Made by a program: the position numbers and the translations under genes. A DNA stretch of 64,000 bases from Paramecium sonneborni (taxonomy: Eukaryota > Ciliophora > Oligohymenophorea > Peniculida > Parameciidae): assembly GCA_905182985.1 (NCBI GenBank), contig CAJJDN010000026.1, positions 65,684 to 129,683 of the forward strand. Reading direction: 5' to 3'. A model generated the notes under the pieces. The model saw only the letters and a list, made by a program, of their open reading frames with translations, was not told the DNA's origin and did no database searches. Every line of letters begins with the position of its first letter. The stretch's first letter is position 1. Of the stretch, positions 24,086-35,373 are shown piece after piece.

Positions 24086-25452
24086 TCATATAATTTTATA
24101 TTTTTTATTACTTTATTCATACTCTCCTAAATTACTCTTTTATGATTATAAGCTGGAACATTATCTAGAGGTTATTTTATATTTTATCAAATTAAAATGA
24201 TCATTCTAAATTTATACTTCATCATCACTAATAACTATAAATGTTTAATTGATATAGTTATCTAATTCTAATTTAGTTATTTTATTTTTTTATTCTTTAT
24301 TTATAGAGTACTCTTTTCAATGATTTTTAATGATGAATCTTAATGATTATTTTATTTCTTTTTCATCATTTATTTTCTATATTTAGATTTATTATCTACT
24401 AAGAATTAATCTGTATTTAATGATAAAACACTATTAATTGATATTACACGATTTCATATTTATTTATCATATTTTAATTTATTTTAATTGAATTTATAAG
24501 GAAATAGAATGTTTAATTATAAGATATCCTAATGATATATGTTTCATCTATAAATACTGGCCAATGTTTTGAAACTATCTTTAAGATGAATCAATTTATA
24601 TGTTGATTAACCCTTTCTTAATTTGTTAAGTTGAATTGGATACAATTTAAAAGATCGAGGTGATGATTGTGTTGGTTCAGTTTTCACTCTTTGAGATGGA
24701 AATGCCGAATATCTTTAATTATGCTGAAATATTTTTGTTTAAGATTACTCTAGAAGCAATTTAGTAGTTCTCGAGACAGATTTATATTTGTTGATAGGCG
24801 ACTTATTTTGATTAATATATGATATTTTCAAGTTTTCTTATTAAATTTGAGATTTTAGTTTATTTTAGTATTTATTCCTTCTTGATGTACTGCTTGAGTT
24901 TTTTATTTATTATAAAAACTTATTAAATTTGTCAAAAAATGGATCATTTTAATGTCTGATTTATTTTTCACTCATTTTTCCACAATCTGAACACTAACAA
25001 CTATGCCTTCTTTTTTTTTTTTATTTACTTCTTTCACTCTATGATTATTTTATTTATTTCGCACTCTCATTACATTCTTAATTAGATGTCTTTAACATTT
25101 TTAATGTTTATATTATTGTTTTGCTTTTACTAATATCTTAAATTCCTTTTCTTAATTTTAGAATAGCCATATCCTCCATAAGTTATGTTTATCTTCTTCT
25201 TTTTTCCTTCATTTCCATCTCATGAATTGATTATTTAGTTTTATATTCAGGTAAAATGTTTTTGAATCTAATCTAGAATTTATTCATCTATCCAAATTCA
25301 TTACCATAACTACTTATGCTTCTGGTTTACCCAAGAAAATAATCCAAAAAATAATTACTTTCGAGATTTATAAAGCTTTTACAAAAATTATTTTTTTTTT
25401 CTACAATTTCTCTTTTTATTGTTACATTCCTTCTATATCTTTACCTTTTCAT
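24086..25452 (-). CDS. Unknown basic, Ser/Gln-rich protein with a small cysteine cluster
   Basis: The frame starts at ATG 25452 (MKRQRYRRNVTIKRE). It passes an A-run at 25011-25022 without loss of frame and reaches a CQCSDCGKM cluster, then a long Ser/Lys/Gln-rich region (KLYPIQLNKLRKGQ). At least two more short introns are needed downstream, where the frames ...ISINSVLSLNTDQF and LDNYINQTFIVISDDE are protein-like. The last frame ends at 24086-24088. Exon borders after 24560 are uncertain, and the 3' third could be a separate gene. No family recognised. Confidence 0.45.
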
Positions 25453-25547
25453 TTTAATCCTTATTTATATAATAAATATTAATATTTAATAATAATAACA
25501 CTTTCATTCATTAACGATTACTAAAATTTTGATTTTATTTTAAAATC

Positions 25548-26111
25548 TCATTGATATTTAATGTTTTTATTCATTTCATATTAAAACTATAAGAAGATTT
25601 ACTTTCTTAATATTATCACATTTCCAACCAAACTAATCACTATTAGAATCTATCCTTGAACATTAATTTCCTTACTCTAATTTCAAAATTATGATTCTAT
25701 ATTGTATTCTAACTATTTCTTTTTTAACCTTTCAAAATATCTTCTCATTATATTATGTACAACTAATTAAGCCCTATTGCAAATATTCTTATTCTTATAC
25801 AAACTCAATGTTTCTTTATTATAATTTTATTAAACTTACCTTATAAGACTCATCCTTTTCAACATTTATTCTATTTGATATACTTATTACTATTTATTCT
25901 TTTTCTTTTTCTCTTTATTTTTATTAATTAGCAAAATACATAAATTTAATTATTCTTACCTTCGCAATTATTACATCTCTTTTGTAAGTTAATGAATATT
26001 AAACTGATTATTATTTAATCCTTACTGTAATTCCCAATTTTAATATTATAATAATTTATAATTCTTATGATCAAGAATTTCAATTAATATTTGATATAAT
26101 TCTAAAATCAT
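25548..26111 (-). CDS. Unknown charged protein
   Basis: ATG 26111 opens a frame (MILELYQILIEILDHKNYKLL) of mixed helical, Lys/Gln-rich sequence with an IQ-like stretch (VVHNIMRRYFERLKKKQ). One or two short introns are needed to reach the terminal frame ending at 25548-25550; their positions are uncertain. It has no recognisable family. Confidence 0.35.
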
Positions 26112-26161
26112 AATATTATTGTATTTGTTAGTATTATTAAATAAAAAAACAAAAATTATAT

Positions 26162-27409
26162 CAAAAAAATACTGTTTGAAATATTTTTTAAAAAATGGTT
26201 TGTAACTTTTCTAATATTAAAGAAGATAAAATTTTTTATTTGTCAAAAGAGGGATAAAAAATTTGATTATTTTATTAATGATCATTTAGATTAAATTTTA
26301 AATAATTCTTAATTCTCGTTTTTCCTGGAATAAGAGTATTTGAAATAAATTTTCTAGATATATTATATATTATAGATAAAAATTAGCTTAAATAATAATA
26401 ATTTATATAGATCAAGGAGTACTATCTTCTTCAAAATATTACTCTTCATTAATTTCTGATTCTGGTTTAGGTGGATATTCATCAAGTGTTTAGATATGAA
26501 TAAGATTTCCAGCAAGAAATGAAAGAGTGAAATCCTGATCTTATATAAAGAAATCGGCTAATAATTATTTTACCTAATGATAAAATAAAATAATATAACT
26601 TGATTGATTTTAACTTTTTCTTCTTCAATTTATTCGTCTTCTTATTCTTTTTAATCTTCTCCTGCTTCACTCTATGGGAATTAGGAACCTTTTTAACTAG
26701 GTTCAGGAGCTTATTCAATTTCTTCTTAATTGCCAATATTTTGAAAATCTTCTTAATTGAGTACTTTTTCTAATTTTTCACCAATAATAGTAATAACACA
26801 ATCTTAATTAAAATCATAAGATATTAAATGTCCTTATTTTTGAGCATGTTAATGTCTATCTTTTTTATCTTGATTAATTTCATAGATAAAGTGTCCAAGC
26901 TCTTTATTAGTGAGATTAAAGACAGGAACATTAATTTCTTTAGTTGTTTTAACTAGAAAATGAATAAGATAAAAAGATTACTATTAATGGGTTCTTTAGG
27001 TGGTTCTTCTTTGAGACCTTTTTTATTAGCTTTTCCACCTTTTTTTTCTTTTAATTTTTCTAATCTTTCTCTTTCTTTTTGTGCTTCTTCTTCTCTTAAT
27101 TTTTTAAGTAAAGCAATAGCTTCAAAATCAGGGACAGTAATTTATTTTTAAATATTATATAATGCAAGATTGGCATCATCAATCCAAAATAATCTTTATG
27201 CATTTTAGATTTCATCTTTAACAATATCTATAGTTTTAGGTCCATAATCCAATAATATTTTACCTTCATCTAATAAAATGTTGCCTTCAGGTACAAAAGG
27301 TGTAATATTATCAGTAACAATAGAAACATGATCTTGATTAGCAGGATCATATGCTTCAGGGAGTGTAGTAATTAAATAATCTTATGGACAGATTAATCTT
27401 GCTTTAGGT
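26162..27409. repeat. Contig-end duplication, left copy (1248 bp), repeated at 27411-28658
   Basis: These 1248 bases recur, as far as I can see without change, at 27411-28658, separated only by the single N at 27410. This is the signature of two overlapping contig ends placed side by side rather than a biological tandem repeat. The duplicated part is the C-terminal end of the MYCBPAP-PGK gene plus 250 bp of 3' flank. Confidence 0.9.
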
Positions 27410-30400
27410 NCAAAAAAATACTGTTTGAAATATTTTTTAAAAAATGGTTTGTAACTTTTCTAATATTAAAGAAGATAAAATTTTTTATTTGTCAAAAGAG
27501 GGATAAAAAATTTGATTATTTTATTAATGATCATTTAGATTAAATTTTAAATAATTCTTAATTCTCGTTTTTCCTGGAATAAGAGTATTTGAAATAAATT
27601 TTCTAGATATATTATATATTATAGATAAAAATTAGCTTAAATAATAATAATTTATATAGATCAAGGAGTACTATCTTCTTCAAAATATTACTCTTCATTA
27701 ATTTCTGATTCTGGTTTAGGTGGATATTCATCAAGTGTTTAGATATGAATAAGATTTCCAGCAAGAAATGAAAGAGTGAAATCCTGATCTTATATAAAGA
27801 AATCGGCTAATAATTATTTTACCTAATGATAAAATAAAATAATATAACTTGATTGATTTTAACTTTTTCTTCTTCAATTTATTCGTCTTCTTATTCTTTT
27901 TAATCTTCTCCTGCTTCACTCTATGGGAATTAGGAACCTTTTTAACTAGGTTCAGGAGCTTATTCAATTTCTTCTTAATTGCCAATATTTTGAAAATCTT
28001 CTTAATTGAGTACTTTTTCTAATTTTTCACCAATAATAGTAATAACACAATCTTAATTAAAATCATAAGATATTAAATGTCCTTATTTTTGAGCATGTTA
28101 ATGTCTATCTTTTTTATCTTGATTAATTTCATAGATAAAGTGTCCAAGCTCTTTATTAGTGAGATTAAAGACAGGAACATTAATTTCTTTAGTTGTTTTA
28201 ACTAGAAAATGAATAAGATAAAAAGATTACTATTAATGGGTTCTTTAGGTGGTTCTTCTTTGAGACCTTTTTTATTAGCTTTTCCACCTTTTTTTTCTTT
28301 TAATTTTTCTAATCTTTCTCTTTCTTTTTGTGCTTCTTCTTCTCTTAATTTTTTAAGTAAAGCAATAGCTTCAAAATCAGGGACAGTAATTTATTTTTAA
28401 ATATTATATAATGCAAGATTGGCATCATCAATCCAAAATAATCTTTATGCATTTTAGATTTCATCTTTAACAATATCTATAGTTTTAGGTCCATAATCCA
28501 ATAATATTTTACCTTCATCTAATAAAATGTTGCCTTCAGGTACAAAAGGTGTAATATTATCAGTAACAATAGAAACATGATCTTGATTAGCAGGATCATA
28601 TGCTTCAGGGAGTGTAGTAATTAAATAATCTTATGGACAGATTAATCTTGCTTTAGGTTTTGGTTATTCTGGAAGATGACTAATTCTAGTTAATCTTTAA
28701 GGAGGTTTATCAGTTGATTCATCTCTTAAAACATTAAGTAAATTTTTAATAACTTCTCTAACAGCTTCTGATACAAGATCACTTGGTATTTCATACATTG
28801 TTAAATAAAACGATAATCCTAATTTACCTAATAATACTATAGATGATAAATGACCAGATAATTAATCAATAGTTAATAATTTATCTCCTGTTAAATCACC
28901 TCCAAGAATTAACGTTCCATGTCTATCTTAACATCCCATAAGATTATGACATAAAATATGTATATCTTTTGCAATACCTGAAGATAAAATTGTCTAATCA
29001 GCATTCATATGAATTATTGATGGATAAAATCTTGAAAAGAAATTCACTCTATCTCCTATTATATATATATTCCCATATGGTAATAAAGTTCTATAAGGTG
29101 TTTTTGATTCTATATCTGGTTCTTCTTCAGAATAACCAACTTCATCTGGATAGAAAAATAAATTCTCTAAAACTAATACACTATTTTCTTAAAATGTTTA
29201 AGTTTCCAATTATTCATCTAAATTTTCAATTATAACATCGTTGAAATATACTGGACATTCTAATTAAGTTTTTAACCATTCATAAAAGAATTTAGTAGAT
29301 GATGTAAATTTATATTTTCCACTTGGATTATCATAACTTACTAATAATACAACTATCTTAGCTTATCTTTCCATTAATAATTTAAGAGTTTCTACACATT
29401 CTTAAAGTGTTGCTTAATCTAAATGACTTAGATCATAATTCTTTTATTAAACTATAAATATTTATATAATAATATATATTACCTTAAACAACTTCAACTT
29501 CTTTTTATTTAACTGGTTTACCTTTTCCTTTCTTTTTAGCTGCTTCTTATGCTAATCTTTCTTTTTCCAATCTTTCTTCTTCCAATCTTTTATTTTCCTC
29601 TTCTTATTCTTTTAATAATTTTTACTCAAACTTTTCTTTAAGTTCATAAACATCTGGTCTATTAGCTAATTTTAAATGAACTTTTAATCCAATTTTTTTA
29701 CCTTCAATATCTGAATCTTATATAGTTTTTTTTCTAAGTAAATCATAAAAATAAGTAGATTAATATCTTCTTCTTCTAAATACATTCCATTTTAATTCTG
29801 GTTTCATTAATGCACCTACTTATAATAATTATCCATCATTTTCTAATTTAATAGCTGCTTATGCTAATGCTTCAGATACTTTAATTCCTAATTTAGTTTT
29901 ATATTCTTCAATTAATTCCTTTTCCATTTCTTCATTCCATTTCTTTTTTTTTGCATTTTTTAACCAATTAGCTTTCATTTTATTAAATTCATCTAATTTA
30001 ACTTTAGCTTTTTCTGGTGTTAAATCTTCAGGTTCATGAAATGTATATTCCCACATTTATAATTCTTTACGCATATCTTCTGATAATTATGGTACTTAAT
30101 TAGCTACATCACCTATTAAATCTTTAACAACACTATATATAGGATTACGAGATATTGGTACTTTCTTAGCCAATTTAACCCATAATTCTAATTTACGTAA
30201 AACTAATTCTTTTATTTCTTCTTCATCTATTGTATGACATGATTATCTTAATTATTTTACATCTCCATTCCATGTAATATCTTATTTTAAAATTTAACAT
30301 ATTTCATCTGATGAGAAATTAAAGAAATTCATAATCTCATGTGTAAACCATAATTATTCACCTAGATTTAATTCTTCAAATTCAATTTTAAATTGTTCAG

Positions 30401-32609
30401 GATCATTAAGATCAGGCTTAGGAGGTGGTGGTGTTTTAACTTCTTCAAATATATCATCTACAATTTCTGTAGCTATTTTCAATGCAAACTTATTTTTAAC
30501 TTATTTTTAAAATTCCTTTCTTCCATTAGTTAATTCATCATCTATAAATGCTATTCCTGTTAATTTTAAATTAGGTAATTAATTTNATAACATCGTTGAA
30601 ATATACTGGACATTCTAATTAAGTTTTTAACCATTCATAAAAGAATTTAGTAGATGATGTAAATTTATATTTTCCACTTGGATTATCATAACTTACTAAT
30701 AATACAACTATCTTAGCTTATCTTTCCATTAATAATTTAAGAGTTTCTACACATTCTTAAAGTGTTGCTTAATCTAAATGACTTAGATCATAATTCTTTT
30801 ATTAAACTATAAATATTTATATAATAATATATATTACCTTAAACAACTTCAACTTCTTTTTATTTAACTGGTTTACCTTTTCCTTTCTTTTTAGCTGCTT
30901 CTTATGCTAATCTTTCTTTTTCCAATCTTTCTTCTTCCAATCTTTTATTTTCCTCTTCTTATTCTTTTAATAATTTTTACTCAAACTTTTCTTTAAGTTC
31001 ATAAACATCTGGTCTATTAGCTAATTTTAAATGAACTTTTAATCCAATTTTTTTACCTTCAATATCTGAATCTTATATAGTTTTTTTTCTAAGTAAATCA
31101 TAAAAATAAGTAGATTAATATCTTCTTCTTCTAAATACATTCCATTTTAATTCTGGTTTCATTAATGCACCTACTTATAATAATTATCCATCATTTTCTA
31201 ATTTAATAGCTGCTTATGCTAATGCTTCAGATACTTTAATTCCTAATTTAGTTTTATATTCTTCAATTAATTCCTTTTCCATTTCTTCATTCCATTTCTT
31301 TTTTTTTGCATTTTTTAACCAATTAGCTTTCATTTTATTAAATTCATCTAATTTAACTTTAGCTTTTTCTGGTGTTAAATCTTCAGGTTCATGAAATGTA
31401 TATTCCCACATTTATAATTCTTTACGCATATCTTCTGATAATTATGGTACTTAATTAGCTACATCACCTATTAAATCTTTAACAACACTATATATAGGAT
31501 TACGAGATATTGGTACTTTCTTAGCCAATTTAACCCATAATTCTAATTTACGTAAAACTAATTCTTTTATTTCTTCTTCATCTATTGTATGACATGATTA
31601 TCTTAATTATTTTACATCTCCATTCCATGTAATATCTTATTTTAAAATTTAACATATTTCATCTGATGAAAAATTAAAGAAGTTCATTATCTCATGTGTA
31701 AACCATAATTATTCGCTTAGATTCAATTCTTCAAATTCTATTTTAAATTATTCAGGATCATCAAGATCAGGTTTAGGTGGTGGTGGTGTTTTTACTTCTT
31801 CAAAGATATCATCTACTATTTCTGTTGCTATTTTTAATGCAAACTTATTTTTAACTTATTTCTAAAATTCCTTTCTTCCATTAGTTATTTCATCCTCTAT
31901 AAATGATATTCCTGTTAATTTTAAATTAGGTAATTAATTTAAACATGGAGGTTCACATTTTAATTCCCATTCCTCATTAAATACACCTGTTTATTTAGAT
32001 AGAAAACTAAAAATAAATTTTATTCTTTCTCCTGGTTTAATTACATTCTAATCATGATGACAAAAGAATCTCTCCTCATTAATATCTTATATTGAATTAG
32101 CTTATTTTCTAACACTCTCTATTCTTTTCCATTCATAATAAATTGCAGCACTTCCATTATTTGATACAACAACATTATCATAACCGACTGTTTCAGTTTT
32201 AACCAAAAATGATATATGTTCCTTTTTCATTTTCAACTATACATATATTATTCAAATTCATACCTAAGGACCTTCTACCTCATTCTTCTTCTCTTCCTCA
32301 TCCATCTCAGATATTCTACTAATCGCTCCCTTTGGTGTACTTCCTCTTGGATCCTATTTATCTAATCCCCCTCTACTTATTTATGATGGTACACCTGATG
32401 TTGGCTTCTTAACAATCATTTTTGAACCCATAGATATACCTTGGTTAAATGACTAATTCTATCATCATCAATACAGTTCCTTGTATTATATAATTCCCTA
32501 ATCCAGCAAACTGAGAAAACAATTTAGACTGCTTTTGCATTTCATCTGCTTTCTTTCTTATATAAAATGTCTTCTTTTTTGGCTATATATTATTCAGACT
32601 ATCATCCAT
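26412..32609 (-). CDS. MYCBPAP-like axonemal protein fused to a degenerate phosphoglycerate-kinase domain
   Basis: ATG 32609 starts MDDSLNNIQPKKK, followed by a 22-nt intron and a 27-nt intron. The N-terminal half has the MYCBP-associated-protein layout: a short KADEMQKQSKLF motif, then an Ig-like region (FLVKTETVGYDNVVVSNNGSAAIYYEW), then a helical region with EFNKMKANWLKN. An acidic/Lys coiled segment leads into a PGK fold: LECVETLK-type start, VLVLENLFFYPDE, TLILGGDLTGDKL, LLGKLGLSFYL, ILLDYGPKTIDIV and CVITIIG. PGK catalytic elements are lost: the GGGDT loop is replaced by GEKLE, and the nucleotide-binding GGAK by GGDL. An acidic insert precedes the last helices. The N joins at 27410 and 30586 duplicate parts of the coding sequence, so the real gene is about 2.6 kb shorter (near 1130 aa). 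MYCBPAP homologues sit on the ciliary central pair. Confidence 0.82.
27410..27410. other. Assembly join (single N)
   Basis: One ambiguous base between identical 1.25-kb flanks. It falls inside the PGK-like coding region of the left copy. Confidence 0.9.
27411..28658. repeat. Contig-end duplication, right copy
   Basis: Same sequence as 26162-27409 (offset 1249). In this copy the reading frame continues upstream into the rest of the gene, so this is the copy that belongs to the intact gene order. Confidence 0.9.
29232..30585. repeat. Contig-end duplication, left copy (1354 bp), repeated at 30587-31940
   Basis: Offset 1355 from the right copy. From 29232 to 30314 the two appear identical. From 30315 to 30585 there are about 20 mismatches in 271 bases, mostly silent, so the end of this contig comes from a different allele or paralogue. 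Confidence 0.85.
30586..30586. other. Assembly join (single N)
   Basis: Second single-N gap, between the two copies of the MYCBPAP-region duplication. Confidence 0.9.
30587..31940. repeat. Contig-end duplication, right copy
   Basis: Right copy of the second duplication. Its coding frame runs on without a break to the ATG at 32609. Confidence 0.85.
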
Positions 32610-32831
32610 TATAATATTTTTTATATTTATACACATCACATAATCAATTTCTCAAAACTACTATGAAATATTTTAATATTCACACAACAATAATAATAAT
32701 CTTCCATCTTTTAAACTTTATGTGGTACCATAGTTTATTAATAATTAGCACTATTTTACTCATTTCTTTAAAGGTTCTTAATTTTTACTCTTCTATACTT
32801 CTAATTAAATCATCTTATTCAAAAATTTTTA

Positions 32832-33185
32832 TCATAAATATTTTCTTCTCCTTTATTTTTTAGATGAATTGAACTCATTGCTAATATTGTTATTTCAAGA
32901 TTTTGTAATCAATATATACAAAACAGTCTATCTCTATTAGTTGTACAAGTTTCAGGTTGATCTTTAGATTTTATAATCAATTTTTATTTCTCTATTGAGA
33001 TAGATTTTCTATTTTTTTTGGATATCTTTTATTTAATCATCTCCTTCATCTATCTCATCAATATATTAAAATTTGAAAGTGTAGTGTTTTCTAATTTGTT
33101 TTACTTCTTTCACAAACCCAGCCTCGTATTAACAATTTATTAAGCACAATAATAAAATTTATAATTACTTAAATATTATATTCAT
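32832..33185 (-). CDS. Small putative secreted protein, frame uncertain
   Basis: ATG 33185 opens MNIIFKQLQILLLCLINC, a good signal peptide, followed by charged sequence (GFVKEVKQIRKHYTFKF, IDEIDEGDD). After an A-run of eight the original frame soon ends, while the neighbouring frame reads KSKDQPETCTTNRDRLFC and, through a possible 39-nt intron, stops at 32832-32834. Either an unseen intron or a homopolymer frameshift is involved. Its ATG overlaps the ATG of the divergent pseudouridine synthase gene. Function unknown. Confidence 0.4.
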
Positions 33186-34236
33186 GTTCTTAACCACATT
33201 CATTAAATCGCATTTTACGAAATTAAGTGTACCAATATTTAACTCTCATTCTGGTTCAAGAATAGACAAATTTCTTATCACAGACCTCAATCGCAGCTGG
33301 AATGAAGTCTAAAAATATATTCGAAATGGCGAAATCAATGTTAATAACAAAAAAATTAAAGATCACTAATTCCTTCTTCAAGAAGGAGATATAGTTACTT
33401 ATTGGGATAAATTAAAGAAATAAGATCAAAATTAATTAAGACCACTTCCCAATGTATAATCCTATGAAGACTTAAAAAAAATGATCCTCTATGAAAACGA
33501 TTAAATAATTATTCTTAATAAAAAGCATGGATACGCATCATAAGGAGGAGCAAATCCTAATTACAATATACCAGAAATTTTAAATTTATATTTTAAAAAC
33601 TTCTACATTATTCATAGGTTAGATTAATTAACAGCTGGTCTATTAATTATAGCTAAAAATAAAGATGTTGCAACAGAAATTAGTAGAATCATATAAGAAA
33701 AAGCCTTTATCACAAAAAAATATATAGCTGTTGTTTAAGGCACAATAAAATCATAAAAAGGCTTAATTGATCGTCCATTATTATTTAATACAAATAATCA
33801 AAAATAAACATGTTATAATGAAGAATAATTATTAGAAGGTAAATATTTACCTGCGAGAACCTCATATGAAATTATTGAAGAATATGAGTATGGAAATGAA
33901 ATCTATACTGTATTAGATTTACAAATTTTTGAGGGTCGTAAACATTAAATTAGAGCACATTTAAGTTAAGTACTCAAAACTCCTATACTTTTCGATCAAA
34001 AATATGGATTTTAATTTACTAAATCTAATAGAGAACTATAAACTTAATTATTTGGTGAAAATTAAGGAATTATGCTCTAAGCTAAAAAGATGATTTTTCA
34101 AAATTTTCCTGTTGACATTAATGAATAATTTTATTAAAATTCAAATGGATCCATGATTTAAAAAAATGGAAAATTAGAAATTGAGGCTACTTTTTCTAAT
34201 GAATTTGAATCTCTTTTATAATTATTGCCCAAATGA
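33184..34236 (+). CDS. RluA-family pseudouridine synthase (probably organellar)
   Basis: The protein has 350 residues in one exon. Residues 1-20 are basic and hydroxylated (MFLTTFIKSHFTKLS), a possible mitochondrial leader. An S4-type RNA-binding domain follows (SRIDKFLITDLNRSWNEVQ, GEINVNNKKIK). The catalytic domain shows the diagnostic HRLD motif (YIIHRLDQLTAGLLIIAKN), FITKKYIAVV, and GRKHQIRAHLSQ, all hallmarks of the RluC/RluD/RPUSD group. It isomerises uridine to pseudouridine in rRNA, tRNA or mRNA; the target is not readable. The S4 domain requires this upstream ATG. Confidence 0.92.
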
Positions 34237-34748
34237 ATTGTTCAATTTTTTAAAATTAACTTATTTTATTAATATTTTATAAAATTATCATTTTATTAGA
34301 TATGGATGACAAAACTATAATTAAAGTTATCAATATACCTTTCTAAATGTTGTTGTTAATTATTATGTATACAAGTTATTTAATAGATATATAATTTATT
34401 AATAGATATATAATTTATATTAATAATTTTATAAAACCATTATTTTGAAAATATTTATTCTAGTTGTAAAATGAATTACAGAATAAAAATGATGTTATAT
34501 ATTAACAATCATTATAAATTGAATAAGTCATAATAATTAATTCTTTATTCTCTAATTTTATATGTTGTAATAAGAATTAAAGATTAGATTTGATATCTGT
34601 TATAATATTAAATTTACACTGATAAATGAATTTGATTTATTTATTGTAAGGTAATAGTATTTTAGTGAATTTATTAGAATCGATATAAACAACAGGTCAT
34701 TGAATGTGTTGATTTAATTTGATTCGTTTTTAATATAATATTAATTAT
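34237..34748. other. Intergenic region with a short direct repeat
   Basis: About 510 bp between two forward genes with no convincing coding frame. It includes a 19-bp direct repeat (34380-34417). Confidence 0.5.
34380..34417. repeat. 19-bp tandem direct repeat, two copies
   Basis: The unit TTAATAGATATATAATTTA occurs twice back to back. It is low-complexity and of no obvious function. Confidence 0.8.
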
Positions 34749-35373
34749 ATGAAGGTATTAGTAATAAGCCTTCTTCTGTTTTATTTAGTTACTTGCAAAA
34801 ACATACCATTATAATTAGAGATGGGTTTAATAGAATTTGAAGATCTTTAGGCTGGAAAACTATAATATTAAGTATGACAGATTGCAAATGAAAAATAAAG
34901 GAAATAAAATTTGATTAGCCATTTATCCGTGTCCCATAGGTTGCTTTAACAATAAATAGTCTAATGAATCATAATACTTAAGTATACTTTAGCAAGATTT
35001 ACAATGTAACTACGAATGGTATTGTATTTAACATAAAATGTAGGTTTTACAATAGGAGTCTTGAGTGGAACAGAACAATATTTAGAATATCGTTACATGG
35101 CTATAGTTGATGATAGAGTTTCAATAAATTGTTTAAATTTTAAAGTCAAAGAAATTGTCTTCATTCCTTATCTTAAGTATTGGCATCTAAAATGACTAGA
35201 TAGTTTGTCAAAGTACCTAAATCATGGGTATTCTTAACTGGAGTAAGATAATAAAGCAATAACTTTTAATTTTAATAAGGTATGACAAATGATTGGTCTA
35301 TATTATAGATGTAAGAAATGAAGGTATAATGCTGAAGTTTACATCTATAGATACTGAAATATTAGGAGTTTGA
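34749..35373 (+). CDS. Secreted H-type lectin-domain protein, 172 aa
   Basis: Four introns (29, 25, 23 and 29 nt) bring the frame to 173 codons, ending at TGA 35371-35373. A signal peptide (MKVLVISLLLFYLVTC) is followed by an H-type lectin domain: IRVPQVALTINSL, then YNVTTNGFTIGV and YLEYRYMAIVDD, in the order and spacing of the family (a P-x-V-x-L-x-L strand, then VTxxGF, then Y-x-W/Y-x-A). A second beta region follows (SWVFLTGVRQQ). H-type lectins bind N-acetylgalactosamine-type sugars at the cell surface. The same frame stays open for another 574 codons after the TGA; see the next entry and the finding. Confidence 0.75.

Noticed and set aside
25011..25022. Apparent frameshift in a 12-A/T run inside the gene at 24086-25452
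   Set aside because: Counting codons through the run keeps the frame open into the CQCSDCGK segment; no indel is needed.
26482..27985. Identical 84-codon and 63-codon standard-code frames repeated 1249 bp apart
   Set aside because: They are out-of-frame shadows of the MYCBPAP-PGK gene, seen twice because of the duplicated contig ends.
29859..31411. Two identical 65-codon proteins as a tandem gene pair
   Set aside because: They are one internal stretch of the same gene in the two copies of the second contig-end overlap.
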